Source: Kiritimatiellia bacterium
GTDB taxonomy: Bacteria; Verrucomicrobiota; Kiritimatiellia; RFP12; UBA1067
Reading direction: 5' to 3'
Assembly (NCBI GenBank): GCA_017405115.1
Contig: JAFRBA010000249.1
Location: 1-32,738 of the forward strand
Length of the DNA stretch: 32,738 bases
The notes beneath the pieces were generated by a model. The model was not told where the DNA came from, made no database searches, and saw nothing but the letters and a program-made list of their open reading frames with translations. Positions within the stretch are counted from its first letter, which is position 1; every line of letters starts with the position of its first letter. The translations under genes and the position numbers were made by a program. This document shows positions 32,401 to 32,738 of the stretch, piece after piece.

Positions 32401-32738
32401 GATTTCCGCCCGTCTGTGGGCGGTCATCTGCATTATCTCGCCAGCAGCATCGCGACCTTGCGTCTTCTCCCGTGGACAAGGACAGACCTTGCCTCTATTT
32501 CATACTGCAAGGTGCGTGCTGAAATCTTATGCGGAAATCAATAAATTCGTGTACGAGAATCGTTGAACTGCGTTGCGTTCGCCTCGTCCAACTCCTTCCC
32601 GACTTTGCCACTTGAATTTTTGAAAAGTGCGGTTTGAGCCAATGTTCACGCGGGCCGCGTGAAAAAGTAGCCATAATTTTATATGACTACATTTCAGAAC
32701 ACCTTTACATTTGACTTCAGCGCCGTCAGCCCTCCTTC
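32401..32738. other. no complete gene; small hairpins and a possible gene start at the edge
   Basis: Short inverted repeats are present: CCGCCC/GGGCGG at 32407-32424, CAAGG/CCTTG near 32485-32499, and TTCACGCGG/CCGCGTGAA at 32645-32663. A plus-strand ATG at 32683 opens a frame (TTFQNTFTFDFSAV...) that runs off the window. An AT-rich CATAATTTTAT lies just before it and there is no ribosome-binding site, so a leaderless gene start is possible but unproven. No other coding sequence is supported. Confidence 0.3.

Noticed and set aside
32645..32663. Terminator hairpin TTCACGCGG/CCGCGTGAA
   Set aside because: The stem is good but is followed by A-runs on the plus strand and has no U-tract on either strand; no gene ends there.

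Overview
The window looks like a chromosomal segment of a GC-rich member of the PVC superphylum, most likely a gut or environmental Kiritimatiellota/Lentisphaerota-type bacterium. This is inferred from gene content: Tat-exported Gfo/Idh/MocA oxidoreductases, a DUF1080 lipoprotein, a DUF4838 protein, an autotransporter-type beta-strand-repeat protein and very large secreted glycosidase-like proteins. No marker gene fixes the taxon.

Layout. (1) 1-1,778: a non-coding edge, then an AAA ATPase of the DUF234 type with its promoter and a strong inverted repeat. (2) 1,779-16,986, minus strand: a tightly packed seven-gene run transcribed right to left: DUF4838 protein, Tat oxidoreductase, enolase-superfamily enzyme, two large secreted glycosidase-like proteins, a beta-strand-repeat surface protein, and a glycosidase that has lost its N-terminal part (an orphan signal peptide sits in front of it). 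(3) 17,092-19,829, plus strand: a divergently transcribed two-component system, a NarL-type histidine kinase with a periplasmic sensor and a LuxR-type response regulator. (4) 19,856-24,510, minus strand: a three-gene operon of Tat oxidoreductase, Cys-rich DUF1080 lipoprotein, and a three-part fusion of a GH27 remnant, a helical region and an esterase. (5) 24,602-27,371, minus strand: a secreted beta-helix protein preceded by a VapBC-like toxin-antitoxin pair. (6) 27,622-27,706: tRNA-Leu(CAA). (7) 27,883-32,738: a truncated metallophosphoesterase followed by an AT-rich block with three minus-strand genes (OB-fold secreted protein, TM2-type membrane protein, large lipoprotein). The last has a long structured leader.

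How it works together (inference). Regions 2-5 read as a glycan-utilisation locus. Nearly every product carries a Sec, Tat or lipoprotein export signal. The pairing of Gfo/Idh/MocA oxidoreductases with a DUF1080 protein suggests the oxidative (3-keto) route of glycoside cleavage. The embedded two-component system is the obvious regulator. Two promoters of region 2 share a -35/-10 arrangement, an identical 8-nt gap from the -10 to the ATG with no ribosome-binding site (so probably leaderless mRNAs), and an adjacent C4-A5-T-G4-type inverted repeat. The kinase gene also appears leaderless.

Gene decay or rearrangement recurs. Three enzymes lack catalytic N-terminal parts: 1,779-3,167, the GH27 part of 19,856-22,363, and 27,883-28,281. 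In the second, a hairpin-forming GGGGACAGGCCC repeat lies in frame between the helical region and the esterase.
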